A stretch of DNA of 64,000 nucleotides, taken from positions 18,650 through 82,649 of the forward strand of contig WTXI01000164.1 of assembly GCA_022376515.1 (NCBI GenBank), in the 5' to 3' direction. The translations under genes were made by a program, and so were the position numbers. This stretch comes from Lactifluus volemus (lineage: Eukaryota > Basidiomycota > Agaricomycetes > Russulales > Russulaceae). Position 1 is the stretch's first letter; each line of letters starts with the position of its first letter. A model generated the notes under the pieces. The model did no database searches. It worked only from the letters and a program-made list of their open reading frames with translations, and had not been told where the DNA came from. Shown here one piece after another: positions 1 through 10,100 of this stretch.

Positions 1-126
1 AACATGACACCCTCCCCAAGACAAGCTTCAGCAACAAAGCAGGTTACCACCAACAGAGCTGGCATTTCCTAGATGAAATTTCCTAATTATCATAGCCTGA
101 CTCTGAGTCAAGTCGACACTCGCGAC

Positions 127-130
<4 letters not shown>
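1..130. repeat. LTR-like repeat, left part, split by the LINE
   Basis: About 70 nt before the poly(T) tract align with 18302-18357 (shared blocks include GGCATTTCCTAG and GTCAAGTC). The alignment resumes on the far side of the LINE at 6769, so positions 1-130 and 6769-6990 were once one sequence. At 18.3 kb the same sequence lies at the 3' side of a minus-strand copia pol remnant, so it is probably part of a copia LTR on the minus strand. The LTR ends (TG..CA) were not resolved. Confidence 0.6.
115..130. repeat. Target-site duplication, left copy
   Basis: GACACTCGCGACATAT directly abuts the poly(T) tract and is identical to 6753-6768. The paralogous unfilled site at about 18350-18370 reads across this point without a duplication. 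Confidence 0.95.
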
Positions 131-163
<33 letters not shown>

Positions 164-336
164 AATCAGCATTTATATAGCGCTGCATGTTTACATGGAA
201 CAAAGACGCGCTTGGCCGCGTTTGCTAACTACCTAACTAAGCGACCTGGTGTCGGGGGGGGTACAATGTATGTAAAGGGTGGAAGTGTGTGGAGGGTGGA
301 GGTGAGAATATCTGGGCCGGCGATCGCCCGAGGCGC

Positions 337-3300
337 TCAGCCATAGTCTTCTGGTATGGCAGCTTGTCTCCGGGGTCGGACACACGCTTGTGACTCTTCG
401 ATGAATTTTGCGAGGGCTGCGCCACCCGCTTCGGTTCCGAAGATGATGTTGGGTGAAAGTGTGGGTGCCGCTGGTCGGAGGAAACGTTCCCGCGCCTCTG
501 CGAAAAGAGGACAGTTGCAGATGACGTGGAGCGGTGTCTGTAGGGCTGTCTGTCCGCATGGGCAGCCGTGAGGGTCCGGGGCCCTTGGCCGATGTCTGGC
601 GTTGTATTCCCCTGTGAAAGCGTGCTCAGTAAGGAGTCTAATAGCAGTACAAAATACCGGTCGAGCAAAACCGGCAATTCCTGTCATGAACTCTGGGGGT
701 TGGCCCGAAGGTGGGTGGTGTAGGGCCCGGTAAGCGGGGTTGCGGCGGGGGTCTCTGAGCCAAATTTGTTCCCACTCCGTGAGAGCTTCGAGCTTGGTCT
801 TTGTGCGGAGGGCTGTGATCGTGAGCGGGGCATCGTGGGCTGGAGGCTGTGCGTTTGTTGCAGCCTCAACCGCCGTTTGCTGGAGGCGCAGCAAAGGGGC
901 GAAGCTGGCCGTGCCCGGAACCCAGCGGATGGCCACCGAGGTTGTGGGGAACACGTCGAGGATGTCGGCGATCGTGTCACACACTACTTTGCATGCTGCA
1001 GCGTTGTCGTGCCTAATGGTGGACTGGCACCATGGGATAATGTGTTGGTCAGCTGTGTATAAGATGACTGAGGGGGAATGGGAGGTGGCCAGCATATCTC
1101 TGGCCAGCTCCGCTGCAGCTGCGAGTGCCGCGAACGCTGCGTCCCTGTGCGAGGCACTCTGGCCGAGAATGGAGATGTGTGAGGCTGTTTCTCTCCCATT
1201 TTTGTAACCGATCGCGGTGCCCATCCACAGTGGGGATGTTTGTGCTGGGTTAGGTCCTAAACCACGGCAGTAGACCAGGATCTGGTCCTTCCGGCCGTAG
1301 TGGGCCCTGGAGATCATGTTGGTCAGGCGTTTACGGTCCTCGCCTTTGCACGGGTTGTGGGTGATTGTGAACCGGTCTGCCGGGGGCGTGCACCGCTTCC
1401 AGGGGGGGTGATCGAGACAGGGTGGTAGCCGGCACTCTGCTGGGACGCGGGAACTGAGCCTGTGGATGCAGGTGTCGAGTGGTCGGGCCGGCATCGGGTA
1501 AGGAAGCGGGACGCCGCTGCCTTCCGCCGAGCACCACGGCGGGCCCAGCCTATGGAGGACTGGGGAGCTTTTCGGGAGGGTGAGTAACCTTATCGCGGCT
1601 TGGGTAGCTAATCTCTGTAACCGGATTTGGATTGGAGGGATGACTATCAGTTGGTGTAGTGGTTCTCGAGGGGTGCTTCTGAAAGCGCCCGTGATGACGC
1701 CCACAGCTGCGTTTTGGACCGTTTGGAGTGTCTTGATATGTTTCTGTTGACCCCGGAACCAAATAGGGGCGCCATAGGTTAGAGCCGGGATGCAAATTGC
1801 GTTGAACGCAAGACGCCAGCTGCCGTGGTTGAGGCCTCTCACCGAGTTGCCCAGGAGCTGGAGGGCCTTGAGCGAGCTCTTTGTCCTAGAGGCAACTACA
1901 GAAATGTGTTTGTCCCAGGAGAGCTTGTGGTCGAAGTGTAGCCCCAGGTAGCGGACGTGGTCCGAAGCTGCGACCGAGTACAGGGTGTTGGGCGCCCGAT
2001 CTGGGAGTAACAGAGACGTAGGGCGATCCCCATGGGTGGTTGGGTTGGCGCGGCGGCGAGAGAAGAAGAGTATCTCTGTTTTCTCTGGTTCAATGGTCAG
2101 TCCTGCCATCTGGCACCAGGTGTGGCACGCCGTGTAGCAGTCCCTGAGTCTCTGAGCCAAGATGTGGTATGTGGGTGCTCTGGCAAAGATGTTACCATCA
2201 TCGATGTACATGAGGAAGGTGGCATTTGCCCAGGATCTAGCCAGATGAAGCAGGGGGGAGGCATAGATAATGGACAAGATAGGGGAGATAGGGGAGCCTT
2301 GCGGCGTGCCCATCTCCAGCTCAATGTCTTCCGAGGAGTAATTGTTGAAACGTAGGCGGACTGTCCTGTCCCGAAGGAAAGATGACGTCCAGTTACAGAT
2401 CTGTGGGGAGAAGCCAAGGGAGTGGACCAGGGCCGAGAGTCTCGAGTGGTTGACATTGTCGAAGAAGCCCTGGATGTCAAAAAGCAGTGTGCCACAGACC
2501 CCTCCCAGAGCGTGTGCTGTCTCTATGTCATGGGTGAGGCAGAGACCAGCGTCGATCGTGGAGGAGAAGGGCCGCGCTCCAAGTTGGGTGGTGGGGATGA
2601 GGCCAAGGGCGGTGATGTCGTAGGTGAGCCGTTTCGCGACTACTTTCTCCAAGAGTTTCCCCAGGCACTCGAGAAGGGCCACTGGGCGGTAGCATTTTGG
2701 GAGACTATAGTCTTCCTTGCCGGGTTTGGGGACTACGGCAATTGTGGCCAATTTCCACGATCGAGGGTGGTGTCCGGCCTGCAAGCATGCTTCAAAAAGC
2801 GCTTGAAACCGCTCTGGGGATGCAGCAAAGGCCCACTTAACTAATTTGTAGTTGTGCCCTGATGGGCCTGGGGCAGAATTGTTGCTTGTGGGTCCCAAAG
2901 CGTCCGCAATCTCCGTAATGGTGACGGGAGCGTGTGGGCGGGTTTCCGCGTGGGGTGGGTCGTCTGGGAAGGTCTCTGGGACTCTTGTGGGTTGCGGATT
3001 AAAGAAACGTTGACTAAGGGCGCCAGCCATGAGGGCTGGTTGGTCAGATAGACCCGCCGCCGTCATCAAGGCTGGGATAAGACGTTGGCGTCTGCCGAAA
3101 CGCCATTTGGCTGCCATCCACAGACGTTCTGAGGAGGCATCATGGAGGAAGTCATTGGCCCAACGGCGTTTTGCCGCTGCGACCTCCTTCCTGAGGAGTT
3201 TGTTGGCATTTTTGCGTGCTTCCGGTTCCTGAGCGTCCCGAGCGACTGCCGCCGCCCGATCACACGCATCATCCCACCATGAAGCCCCTTTGGGTGAGTA

Positions 3301-4236
3301 CTGTTTCCGTTTCTCAAACGAGGCCATGCTCGTTTGTTCGATGTCGTGGGTGAGTTGGAGTGCCGCCTGGTCTAAGTCTTCCGCAGAGATGAGAGGGGGG
3401 GGGAAACGAGGACACACCTCGAGGAACCAGCGGATCCAGAGATCCCTTGCCTCATCTGCAATCACAAACCGGGTGCGCTGCGGAAGGGGGTTGATTGCTG
3501 ATTCCAAGATGTGTTGGTAGGTGGACCAGATGCCGGCATGGTCCGAGCCTATAGAGGCCGCGAAGTCGATGACTGGGTCCTGGAAAGTGTCGTCGAGGAT
3601 GGCAGCGGCATTGGTCCACACCAGGTCAAGCGTCGTATCGCGCTGATTACCTTCTCCCCTTCGAGTCGGGATGCCTGGGGGGGTGGCCAGGGCCAGGTTC
3701 TGGCTAAAAGCCCATTCCTCTAAATCATCAGACCAGGGGGAGGACCGGATACCCGGGGGCGACCAAGAGTGAGAATGGGTGTTGAAGTCCCCGCCGATGA
3801 TCGTGGGGATCTCGGGGTTTGTTTCCATGTTGAGGATGTTGCCTAGTGAGGGGCGATGGCTCGTGTCATGGTAAATGTTGATGGCGCGGAAAGAGCTGGA
3901 GCCCAGATGGACATCCAGAGTGAGAATGTGATGGTTTGAGGTCAGGTCAAGACGGTTGGTGATGTTGAAGTGTGTCGAAGCGATGCGGCGGTATGCCATG
4001 ACTTTGCATCGCACGCCTCGCTTCGTCTTTGGGTATATGCAGTCCCATTTTGGGTTAGCAGCCCCGCCCAGGATGTCGACCCCTTCAGGGTCTGAGTCCG
4101 AGCGGGCTGTGCCAATTTTGTCATACCATGGTTCTTGGACCAGGATGATATCAGCCCGTGTGTTAGTGTTGAGGAGGGAGTGGGTTGCCGCGTTACGGCG
4201 GCGCATATTGACAAATAGTAGGTTCACACACGCCAT
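337..4236 (-). CDS. LINE ORF2: endonuclease-reverse transcriptase polyprotein
   Basis: 1299 aa. Residues about 1-240 are an APE-like endonuclease/exonuclease/phosphatase domain (LVQEPWYD near the start, GGDFNTHSHSW, and GSDHAG near its end). The reverse transcriptase follows, with YRPVALLECLGKLLEK, FDIQGFFDNVNH, GTPQGSPISPIL and the catalytic box MYIDDG. An RNase H-like region contains YTADQ and RWVPGTAS, but the usual first catalytic Asp (normally TDGS-like) appears to be replaced in VYCRGLG. A terminal zinc-binding motif, CPCG...LHVICNCPLF, is typical of LINE ORF2 ends. It would nick the target, prime on it and copy the element RNA. The start ATG overlaps the ORF1 stop by one base (TAATG), suggesting translation by termination-reinitiation. 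The frame is open throughout. Confidence 0.95.
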   Translation of the reverse strand: MACVNLLFVNMRRRNAATHSLLNTNTRADIILVQEPWYDKIGTARSDSDPEGVDILGGAANPKWDCIYPKTKRGVRCKVMAYRRIASTHFNITNRLDLTSNHHILTLDVHLGSSSFRAINIYHDTSHRPSLGNILNMETNPEIPTIIGGDFNTHSHSWSPPGIRSSPWSDDLEEWAFSQNLALATPPGIPTRRGEGNQRDTTLDLVWTNAAAILDDTFQDPVIDFAASIGSDHAGIWSTYQHILESAINPLPQRTRFVIADEARDLWIRWFLEVCPRFPPPLISAEDLDQAALQLTHDIEQTSMASFEKRKQYSPKGASWWDDACDRAAAVARDAQEPEARKNANKLLRKEVAAAKRRWANDFLHDASSERLWMAAKWRFGRRQRLIPALMTAAGLSDQPALMAGALSQRFFNPQPTRVPETFPDDPPHAETRPHAPVTITEIADALGPTSNNSAPGPSGHNYKLVKWAFAASPERFQALFEACLQAGHHPRSWKLATIAVVPKPGKEDYSLPKCYRPVALLECLGKLLEKVVAKRLTYDITALGLIPTTQLGARPFSSTIDAGLCLTHDIETAHALGGVCGTLLFDIQGFFDNVNHSRLSALVHSLGFSPQICNWTSSFLRDRTVRLRFNNYSSEDIELEMGTPQGSPISPILSIIYASPLLHLARSWANATFLMYIDDGNIFARAPTYHILAQRLRDCYTACHTWCQMAGLTIEPEKTEILFFSRRRANPTTHGDRPTSLLLPDRAPNTLYSVAASDHVRYLGLHFDHKLSWDKHISVVASRTKSSLKALQLLGNSVRGLNHGSWRLAFNAICIPALTYGAPIWFRGQQKHIKTLQTVQNAAVGVITGAFRSTPREPLHQLIVIPPIQIRLQRLATQAAIRLLTLPKSSPVLHRLGPPWCSAEGSGVPLPYPMPARPLDTCIHRLSSRVPAECRLPPCLDHPPWKRCTPPADRFTITHNPCKGEDRKRLTNMISRAHYGRKDQILVYCRGLGPNPAQTSPLWMGTAIGYKNGRETASHISILGQSASHRDAAFAALAAAAELARDMLATSHSPSVILYTADQHIIPWCQSTIRHDNAAACKVVCDTIADILDVFPTTSVAIRWVPGTASFAPLLRLQQTAVEAATNAQPPAHDAPLTITALRTKTKLEALTEWEQIWLRDPRRNPAYRALHHPPSGQPPEFMTGIAGFARPVFCTAIRLLTEHAFTGEYNARHRPRAPDPHGCPCGQTALQTPLHVICNCPLFAEARERFLRPAAPTLSPNIIFGTEAGGAALAKFIEESQACVRPRRQAAIPEDYG

Positions 4237-6665
4237 TAAGTAGATGAGGGGGGGGGGTTTAGGTTCGCATGGTCAGCAACGTTGTGCGCTGGGACTTTGA
4301 AGGCCTCCCGCGAAGGGCAGGACAAATCTCTCGCTGAGTGGCCCACCTCCTTGCACAAGAGGCAGACGACAGGGCAGTCACACACACCTTGGGAGGCGTG
4401 TTCACTGGCTTTCCTGCACCTCAGGGGGTGGTCGATCGCGCGGTGGCTGCCTCCGCACAGGTGGCAGCATAGTGCGTCCTTGGGGAGCGTGCAGCGTGAG
4501 CCCGTGTGGCCCAGTTTGTGGCATCGTGAGCACTGTAGCATGGGCGGTTTGGCTAGCCACCTTTTGAAGGTGATGGCTTTGCCGAACATAGCCAAGTGGG
4601 AGCGGGACATGGCTTGGGTGATGGAACCAACGGGGTCTAGGAAGGCAAAAGAGATGCTCGAGTTTGCACTGAAGATGGATTGCTGGGGGCGGAGCCAGCG
4701 AGGCTGGAGGATAATGTGCAGGTCAGAACAAATCGGGTTGCGCCTAACTTCACTTAGCAGCTGGTCCGCGGTGAAAAATTCGTTGGACTCCGGGTCTCTG
4801 GTGGGGACCCCGTTAAAGGTGACTTTTGCCAGGCCTGAGGACGGAACCAGCATCGCCCCCGGGAAGGATTGGGTTATAACCTGGTCCATTTCCAGCACCT
4901 TGTCAAAGGTAACTAGGCCTGCAAAAGTAAGAACGAAGTTGGATGACATGGCGGCCCACCGGCCTGAGAGGAGGATCAGGGGCGACTTGGCCGCCCCGAG
5001 AGCAGCACAGATCTGCCGGGTGAGCATAATCGGGTCCCGGCGTTCAGGAGGATCGTCCTGCGGTTCGGGTTTACGCTGGATCGTGATTTCTGTATGGGCG
5101 ACGACCGGGCCCGAGGGCTGGGCGGCGCCGGGTCGAGAAGCGGGTGTGCCGGGTGAGGGCGCGGCTTGGGCCTGAGGTTGGGGGCCTCTGCGGCGGCGTG
5201 ACACCGTCTTCCAAGGGGCCTGCTCGGTATTGCTAAACGGTGGGGCCAGGGGTGGAGGTTGTGGCCTCCTCAAGGACGGGTCGGGGCCTCGCAGCGGCGG
5301 GTCCGCAGCGGTCGTCTGCAGCGAGGGCAGTTCGTCAGCCCGGTTCTGTGCGGGGGGCTTACCTGTCCTATGAGGGGTCGGTGGGTGCTCTAGCCTGTCC
5401 ATCCTCTCCGACAAGAGGTTGAACGAGGCCTTGACTTCCGCCATGACCTCAGCCAAGGTTACCGGGGGGACCGGTAAGGGGAAGGGTGCGGGTGCGGGTG
5501 CGGTTGGGGAGGGGCTGCATTCGCGAAAAGGGGGGGGGTCTGGAACCACTAGAGAGGGGGAGGCTAGGACTGCTGACGTGGGGGTGGTTGGGTCCGCCGA
5601 TGGAGGGTTGGGCAGGATTGTGGGGGCGGGGGGGGCCGCGGCCGTGCGAGGGCTGGCGGGTGAGACGGGCCTTGAGCGGGTGATTGAGGCTGCGGATGGG
5701 CTGACTGAGTTCGCAGATGGGCTGACTGAGTCCGCAGATGGGCTGACTGAGGCAGCGGACGGGTCTCCGCTCGTGGCGGCGTCTGCAGACTTTTGCTTGA
5801 TCTTGGCGTCCTTCTTCTTCTTGATCTCCAACATCTTTTTCATGTAGTACTCTTCGCCGTCTGCCTTGGCTCGAATGTCCTGGGTCCGACGTGCAATGAG
5901 GACTTGGGCGGTGTAGTAAAGTTCCGCATCCTCTTGTATTTTGGGTCTGATGTGGTTCTTCCTCCTTGTGCTTTCGTCCATCTCCCAGATGTTCACTTCC
6001 TTCTGGATATCAGCACTTAGCATCGTGAGGATCCTGTCCATGACTGCCGCGCGTGAGCTGTCTGTGGCCATGAGGACTCTTTCGAAATCCTCGAGGGAGA
6101 GGTGTTCGAGAGCGCGGTTTTTGTCCGAGCGGTGGAGACAGTGGTCGCACACCAACGAGGGCGAGGACGGGGAAGGCGGGAAGATTTTGGAGAGATGGTC
6201 TAGGTTGGCCTGAATTTGGGCTGCCACTTCGAGGTCCTCCGGTTTGAAAGGAGTCAGCCTGTCCGGGCTTGAGCCCGAGTGGGGGTGATTGAGTTGCGAG
6301 GCACGGATTCCGTAAAGGATGCGAGACGTGATGTCTGAAACTGACTTGATCCAGGCTGAGGGGGATAGGGGCGCGTGGGGGCCAAAGCCTGCATCAATTG
6401 CACCTGCGACCAGGTGATATCGGTCAACAAATTGTTGGAAGGACGCCTTCGCCTTTCCTTCATCGACGTCTTCGCGTTGGAAAATGCGGCGTCGGCGAGG
6501 GAGGGTCGGGAGACTGGCGTCTAGGAACGTCTGGAGAAGCTCCTCGCGTGTTAAGAGAGCCGTGGGTTCTTCCGCGGACATTTCGGGTGGTAACTTAGGA
6601 GAAGGGCTGCTCGACAGGTCGCGAGGAAAACCAAGCGTTTTCTGTCGGGATACGTGGGGGTACAA
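4236..6665 (-). CDS. LINE ORF1: gag-like RNA-binding protein
   Basis: 809 aa. The first 300 residues are charged and probably helical. A Pro/Ser/Ala-rich low-complexity middle contains a 7-residue repeat (SPSADSV-like). The C-terminal third carries three zinc knuckles: CSRCHKLGHTGSRC, then CHLCGGSH..., then CLLCKEVGHSARDLSC. Such proteins coat the element RNA and are needed for LINE ribonucleoprotein assembly. The start at 6665 is the first ATG after a short leader. The stop TAA (4238-4236) overlaps the ORF2 ATG. Confidence 0.93.
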   Translation of the reverse strand: MYPHVSRQKTLGFPRDLSSSPSPKLPPEMSAEEPTALLTREELLQTFLDASLPTLPRRRRIFQREDVDEGKAKASFQQFVDRYHLVAGAIDAGFGPHAPLSPSAWIKSVSDITSRILYGIRASQLNHPHSGSSPDRLTPFKPEDLEVAAQIQANLDHLSKIFPPSPSSPSLVCDHCLHRSDKNRALEHLSLEDFERVLMATDSSRAAVMDRILTMLSADIQKEVNIWEMDESTRRKNHIRPKIQEDAELYYTAQVLIARRTQDIRAKADGEEYYMKKMLEIKKKKDAKIKQKSADAATSGDPSAASVSPSADSVSPSANSVSPSAASITRSRPVSPASPRTAAAPPAPTILPNPPSADPTTPTSAVLASPSLVVPDPPPFRECSPSPTAPAPAPFPLPVPPVTLAEVMAEVKASFNLLSERMDRLEHPPTPHRTGKPPAQNRADELPSLQTTAADPPLRGPDPSLRRPQPPPLAPPFSNTEQAPWKTVSRRRRGPQPQAQAAPSPGTPASRPGAAQPSGPVVAHTEITIQRKPEPQDDPPERRDPIMLTRQICAALGAAKSPLILLSGRWAAMSSNFVLTFAGLVTFDKVLEMDQVITQSFPGAMLVPSSGLAKVTFNGVPTRDPESNEFFTADQLLSEVRRNPICSDLHIILQPRWLRPQQSIFSANSSISFAFLDPVGSITQAMSRSHLAMFGKAITFKRWLAKPPMLQCSRCHKLGHTGSRCTLPKDALCCHLCGGSHRAIDHPLRCRKASEHASQGVCDCPVVCLLCKEVGHSARDLSCPSREAFKVPAHNVADHANLNPPPSST
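5692..5760. repeat. 21-bp in-frame minisatellite in LINE ORF1
   Basis: About 3.3 tandem copies of a 21-bp unit containing GATGGGCTGACTGAG encode the Ser/Pro/Ala heptads of the ORF1 linker. The unit keeps the reading frame, so copy number can vary without breaking the protein. Confidence 0.85.
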
Positions 6666-6752
6666 ATGTACTACTTCTACTTTTTAACTCGAACAGCCTC
6701 CGCCAGCTGACACTTTTGGTGCCGTTGGTGGTGGTAGCCGAAAAAGGAAGGT

Positions 6753-6768
6753 GACACTCGCGACATAT
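6753..6768. repeat. Target-site duplication, right copy
   Basis: GACACTCGCGACATAT is identical to 115-130 and marks the 5' end of the LINE. Confidence 0.95.
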
Positions 6769-6990
6769 ATTCAACCTCTATAAGGGCGAGGCCTGACATG
6801 GCCTGACAGTCCAGAGCATAGCTATACAGATATTAGGCAAGAAAAAAATAGATAGCCCTTGAGAGGTTCCCTGCTTCAGTTCCTCTCCCACTGAACTATT
6901 CTAAACCTGCACCACTGGCAAGCTCGACAATTTCCCAGCCACTGGCACCGTTTCTGTGTCCCTTGTTGCTAGCGCTGACAAACCGGATAA
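6769..6990. repeat. LTR-like repeat, right part, upstream of NLR A
   Basis: Continues the repeat interrupted by the LINE. It matches 18367-18480 (TTGAGAGGTTCC, GCTTCAGTTCCTCTCC) and more weakly 21340-21440 and 33250-33330, which lie at the same place upstream of NLR B and NLR C. It contains a TATA-like CTCTATAAGG at 6776. The next 100 nt up to the NLR A ATG (AATCTCAGCTTCTTACT...) are also shared by the three NLR loci, so this region probably belongs to their promoter. Confidence 0.55.
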
Positions 6991-7101
6991 GTATATTTTA
7001 ATCTCAGCTTCTTACTCCGATCTACATGGCTCTCGGAGATCAAAACAAAGTCGATAGCCGCCCTTGGATCATCGATCATCGATCAGCGCTCAAAACCGAG
7101 C

Positions 7102-10100
7102 ATGGTCCAGCTCGAAGTGACTGGTGAATATTTCAGTGATGCCACTCTGATAATTACTGAAATATGTCTTCTGTCAGTCCTCAGGGCGGACAATCTCGCC
7201 CTGCCACCAAAAGAAGGACGGTTTTATGTCACTGTGACAAGTGGGGAGAAAACATGGCAGACACGATCTATCCAAAGCGTGAATCAGCACGTGGAATGGA
7301 ATGAGAAAGTTGACGCATTGTGAGAAATGGCGTATTTGCACTCTAATGTCCAACTGACACTCCTGCAGTGCTTTCCAACCGCTCTCCCACATTACCGTAT
7401 CTCTTTATGTGAAGAGGTCTGTGCGGAGAGACATCCTTCTCGGACAACAGGAGATAACCTGTGAAGCCCGACGCGGTTCGTCTATTTCTTCGAATGTTTA
7501 CTCATGCATCTGGTTAAGCGTCATCATGATACTTGTAGAAATGGAAATCGATTTCACCAGTGCTGATGGACATGGTAGACAATCGACTCAGTCGTCTGCA
7601 CTCTTGGTGATCACCATAGAAAGTTCCTCTCTAACTGCGGCAGTCGATCCCTCGAATCCTGCAACAACAGAACTGGACGATCCGGCGGGTGCTGTACGGC
7701 CTACTATCCAATCCAGCAGGCAACCCACGGCAGTTACCGCCCGCCTATCTCCTTTATCTCAGACACAAGACCTTTCGACTGAGGGCGGTACTCCTGTGGG
7801 ACCCAGCCAAGATGAGATGTCACGTACGCTCAGTCGTGCTGAGGAAGTGGTGGAAGGCATCGATGCGATAAAAGCATGGAAGGGTGCCACTGATGTTGTC
7901 AAGCAAGTTATTGACACTATCGGCCCAATCGCTGATGTATGACTAACATTGTGATGGTTCATTCCTCGTAAAAGTTAACTTCTGCTGTTCAGTTGTTCCC
8001 CCATGCAAACTTAGCATGGAAATTGCTCTCAAAGATTCCTGAGGTGTGTCTCTGTGCTCTTTCGGGGGTTGTGGAACATTCAATCTTTTTTTTCGCCTGC
8101 CGCCAGACTTTGTTACTCCAGTTGAAGCGTGACGAAAACATCAGAACACTACTTCAGGCAATACGGGATGCGTTTGATTTTTCCAGAAAGGCGGATGTTT
8201 TGAGAAACATGGACCCAGAATCTACACAGCCAAAAATTCTGGATGAGATGCTGGAGTGTGTCTCGGAATGTGCCATATTTATCATATCGTATGCGCAGGA
8301 TGTGCAATTCGGTACGTCGTCTTAGCCTCTCAATGGTCATTCATCACAAATATTTTGGTTTCCAGGAAAGCGGATGTTGAAGAGTATCGTCGGCCAAGTT
8401 GACGAAAAAATTGATCAGCACCGTAGGAACCTCGCTCGACTGCGAGATAATTTCCTCGCAGGTACTACTGTTATCGCCGGGGCTGCTGTGTTGGAATTTG
8501 GTATGTAATCCCGATGGCCATCGAATCGTCGAATCGTCGACCTGATGAATGGACCAAAGAGTTGGACGCAAGAATCAGAGGATTGCCTTGTAAGGGAGCT
8601 TGGCGATTTGGCGATGAGAGACGTTGTCTTCCAGGCACACGAGAAGATTTTTTGGACCATATCAAGAACTGGGTCGTGAATCGTGAATCTCAACGTGGAC
8701 TCGTGCTCCTCGGTCAGGCCGGCACAGGAAAGTCATCGATTGCACACGAAGTCGCACGCCGCTTCGAAAACAAGCATCTCGGCTCTTACTTCGCTTTTTT
8801 ACGGAAAGAGGGTTCCAAAGATGAAGCTTACCAACTCTTCACGACGCTTGCTCGCGATCTGTCTGATCGCCATCTCCCTTTCAAACTAGCCCTCGGGAGG
8901 GTACTGAAGAACGATCCGTCTCTTCGTAGTACTCGACATTATCGCGCACTTTTTGAATCCCTCCTCCTTGAACCAGTCAAGACCCTTCAGCTTAGCGACC
9001 CAATCCTTATCGTAATTGATGCATTGGATGAAAGTGGTGATGCGATCGGCCAAAACGGGTTACACAAATTTCTTGCCGAACATCTCTTCAAGTTTCCATC
9101 GAATTTCCGCATCTTCATCACCGCGAGGCCGGAGAACGGCATCGAACATGTGTTTGGTAACGCGTTGTCCGTACGAACCCTCTATATGAATGATCACAAA
9201 CTGGCTGCGAAGACGGAGCAAGATATCGGCTTATATCTCCGGAGCGAACTACACTCGGACTTGTTCAAACAACATGGTGTCAAACTCGCAAAGGCGGCGG
9301 AAGGCCTGTTTCAGTGGGCAGCCGTTGCATGCAGGTTAATAAACAGTCCTCCTCCCAGCTTTGGTTTTAGCAGGAGACAGGTCATACAGTGTCTGTTGGG
9401 ATTGGGACACTCTCGAGATCGCGATCGACAGGATCCATTAGACCAGCTGTACAGAGAAGTTCTGGAACTGTACTTCAAACCGGTTGCAGCACAGGCTCTA
9501 TTTCGGTCTGTGATGGGACAACTTTTCGCTGCGATCGTGCCGCTTTCCATCCGTTCTTTGACTATTCTGCGACAACACGCACCCAAGGTTGACCCCGAGG
9601 ACCCGGACCCCGAGGATTCTGATTGTGTTGTCGAAATGCTCCGCCACCTTGGCTCACTGCTCAGTAACGTGACCTCATCCGATCATACCCTCCCCATCCT
9701 CCCTCTTCACACCTCCTTCCATGACTTTCTGGCCGATGAGAAGAGTGGGATATTTCACATCGACCTTGGCAAGGCTCACCATCAACTTGCACATTCCTGT
9801 CTTGGATTGATGCTCAATAACCTCAAGTTCAATATTTGCAAACTCGAATCATCATACCTTGCCAACAAGGATCTCCCAGACCTTGAATCTCGAATTTCCA
9901 AATATATTCCACCTGCTCTATCGTATGCCTGTATGTTCTGGGGCGATCATTTAGAACGTCTTGATATCGAACAGGACCTCTTTCCAAAACTTCGATCGTT
10001 GTTCGAGACAAGGTTCCTCTTTTTGCTGGAAGTGCTTAGCATCAAGAACAGTGTCGGTCTTGCGTCACGAGCATTGACATCTATGAACACATGGTTGCGG

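Larger units (their letters stand above)
131..6752 (-). mobile_element. Full-length non-LTR retrotransposon (LINE)
   Basis: A complete LINE read on the minus strand: short 5' UTR (about 6752-6666), ORF1 (6665-4236), ORF2 (4236-337), a 3' UTR of about 175 nt, and a poly(A) tail seen as 33 T at 130-162. It is flanked by the perfect 16-bp direct repeat GACACTCGCGACATAT (115-130 and 6753-6768). Both ORFs are open and the duplication is unmutated, which suggests recent insertion and possible activity. Order and domains (gag with zinc knuckles; EEP endonuclease, reverse transcriptase, RNase H-like region, terminal CCHC) place it among Tad/I-like LINEs; the exact clade was not determined. Its 5' end lies about 350 bp upstream of the NLR A start codon, in head-to-head orientation. 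Confidence 0.95.

Noticed and set aside
237..677. Additional minus-strand ORFs at the 3' end of the LINE
   Set aside because: They overlap ORF2 in another frame and have no motif.
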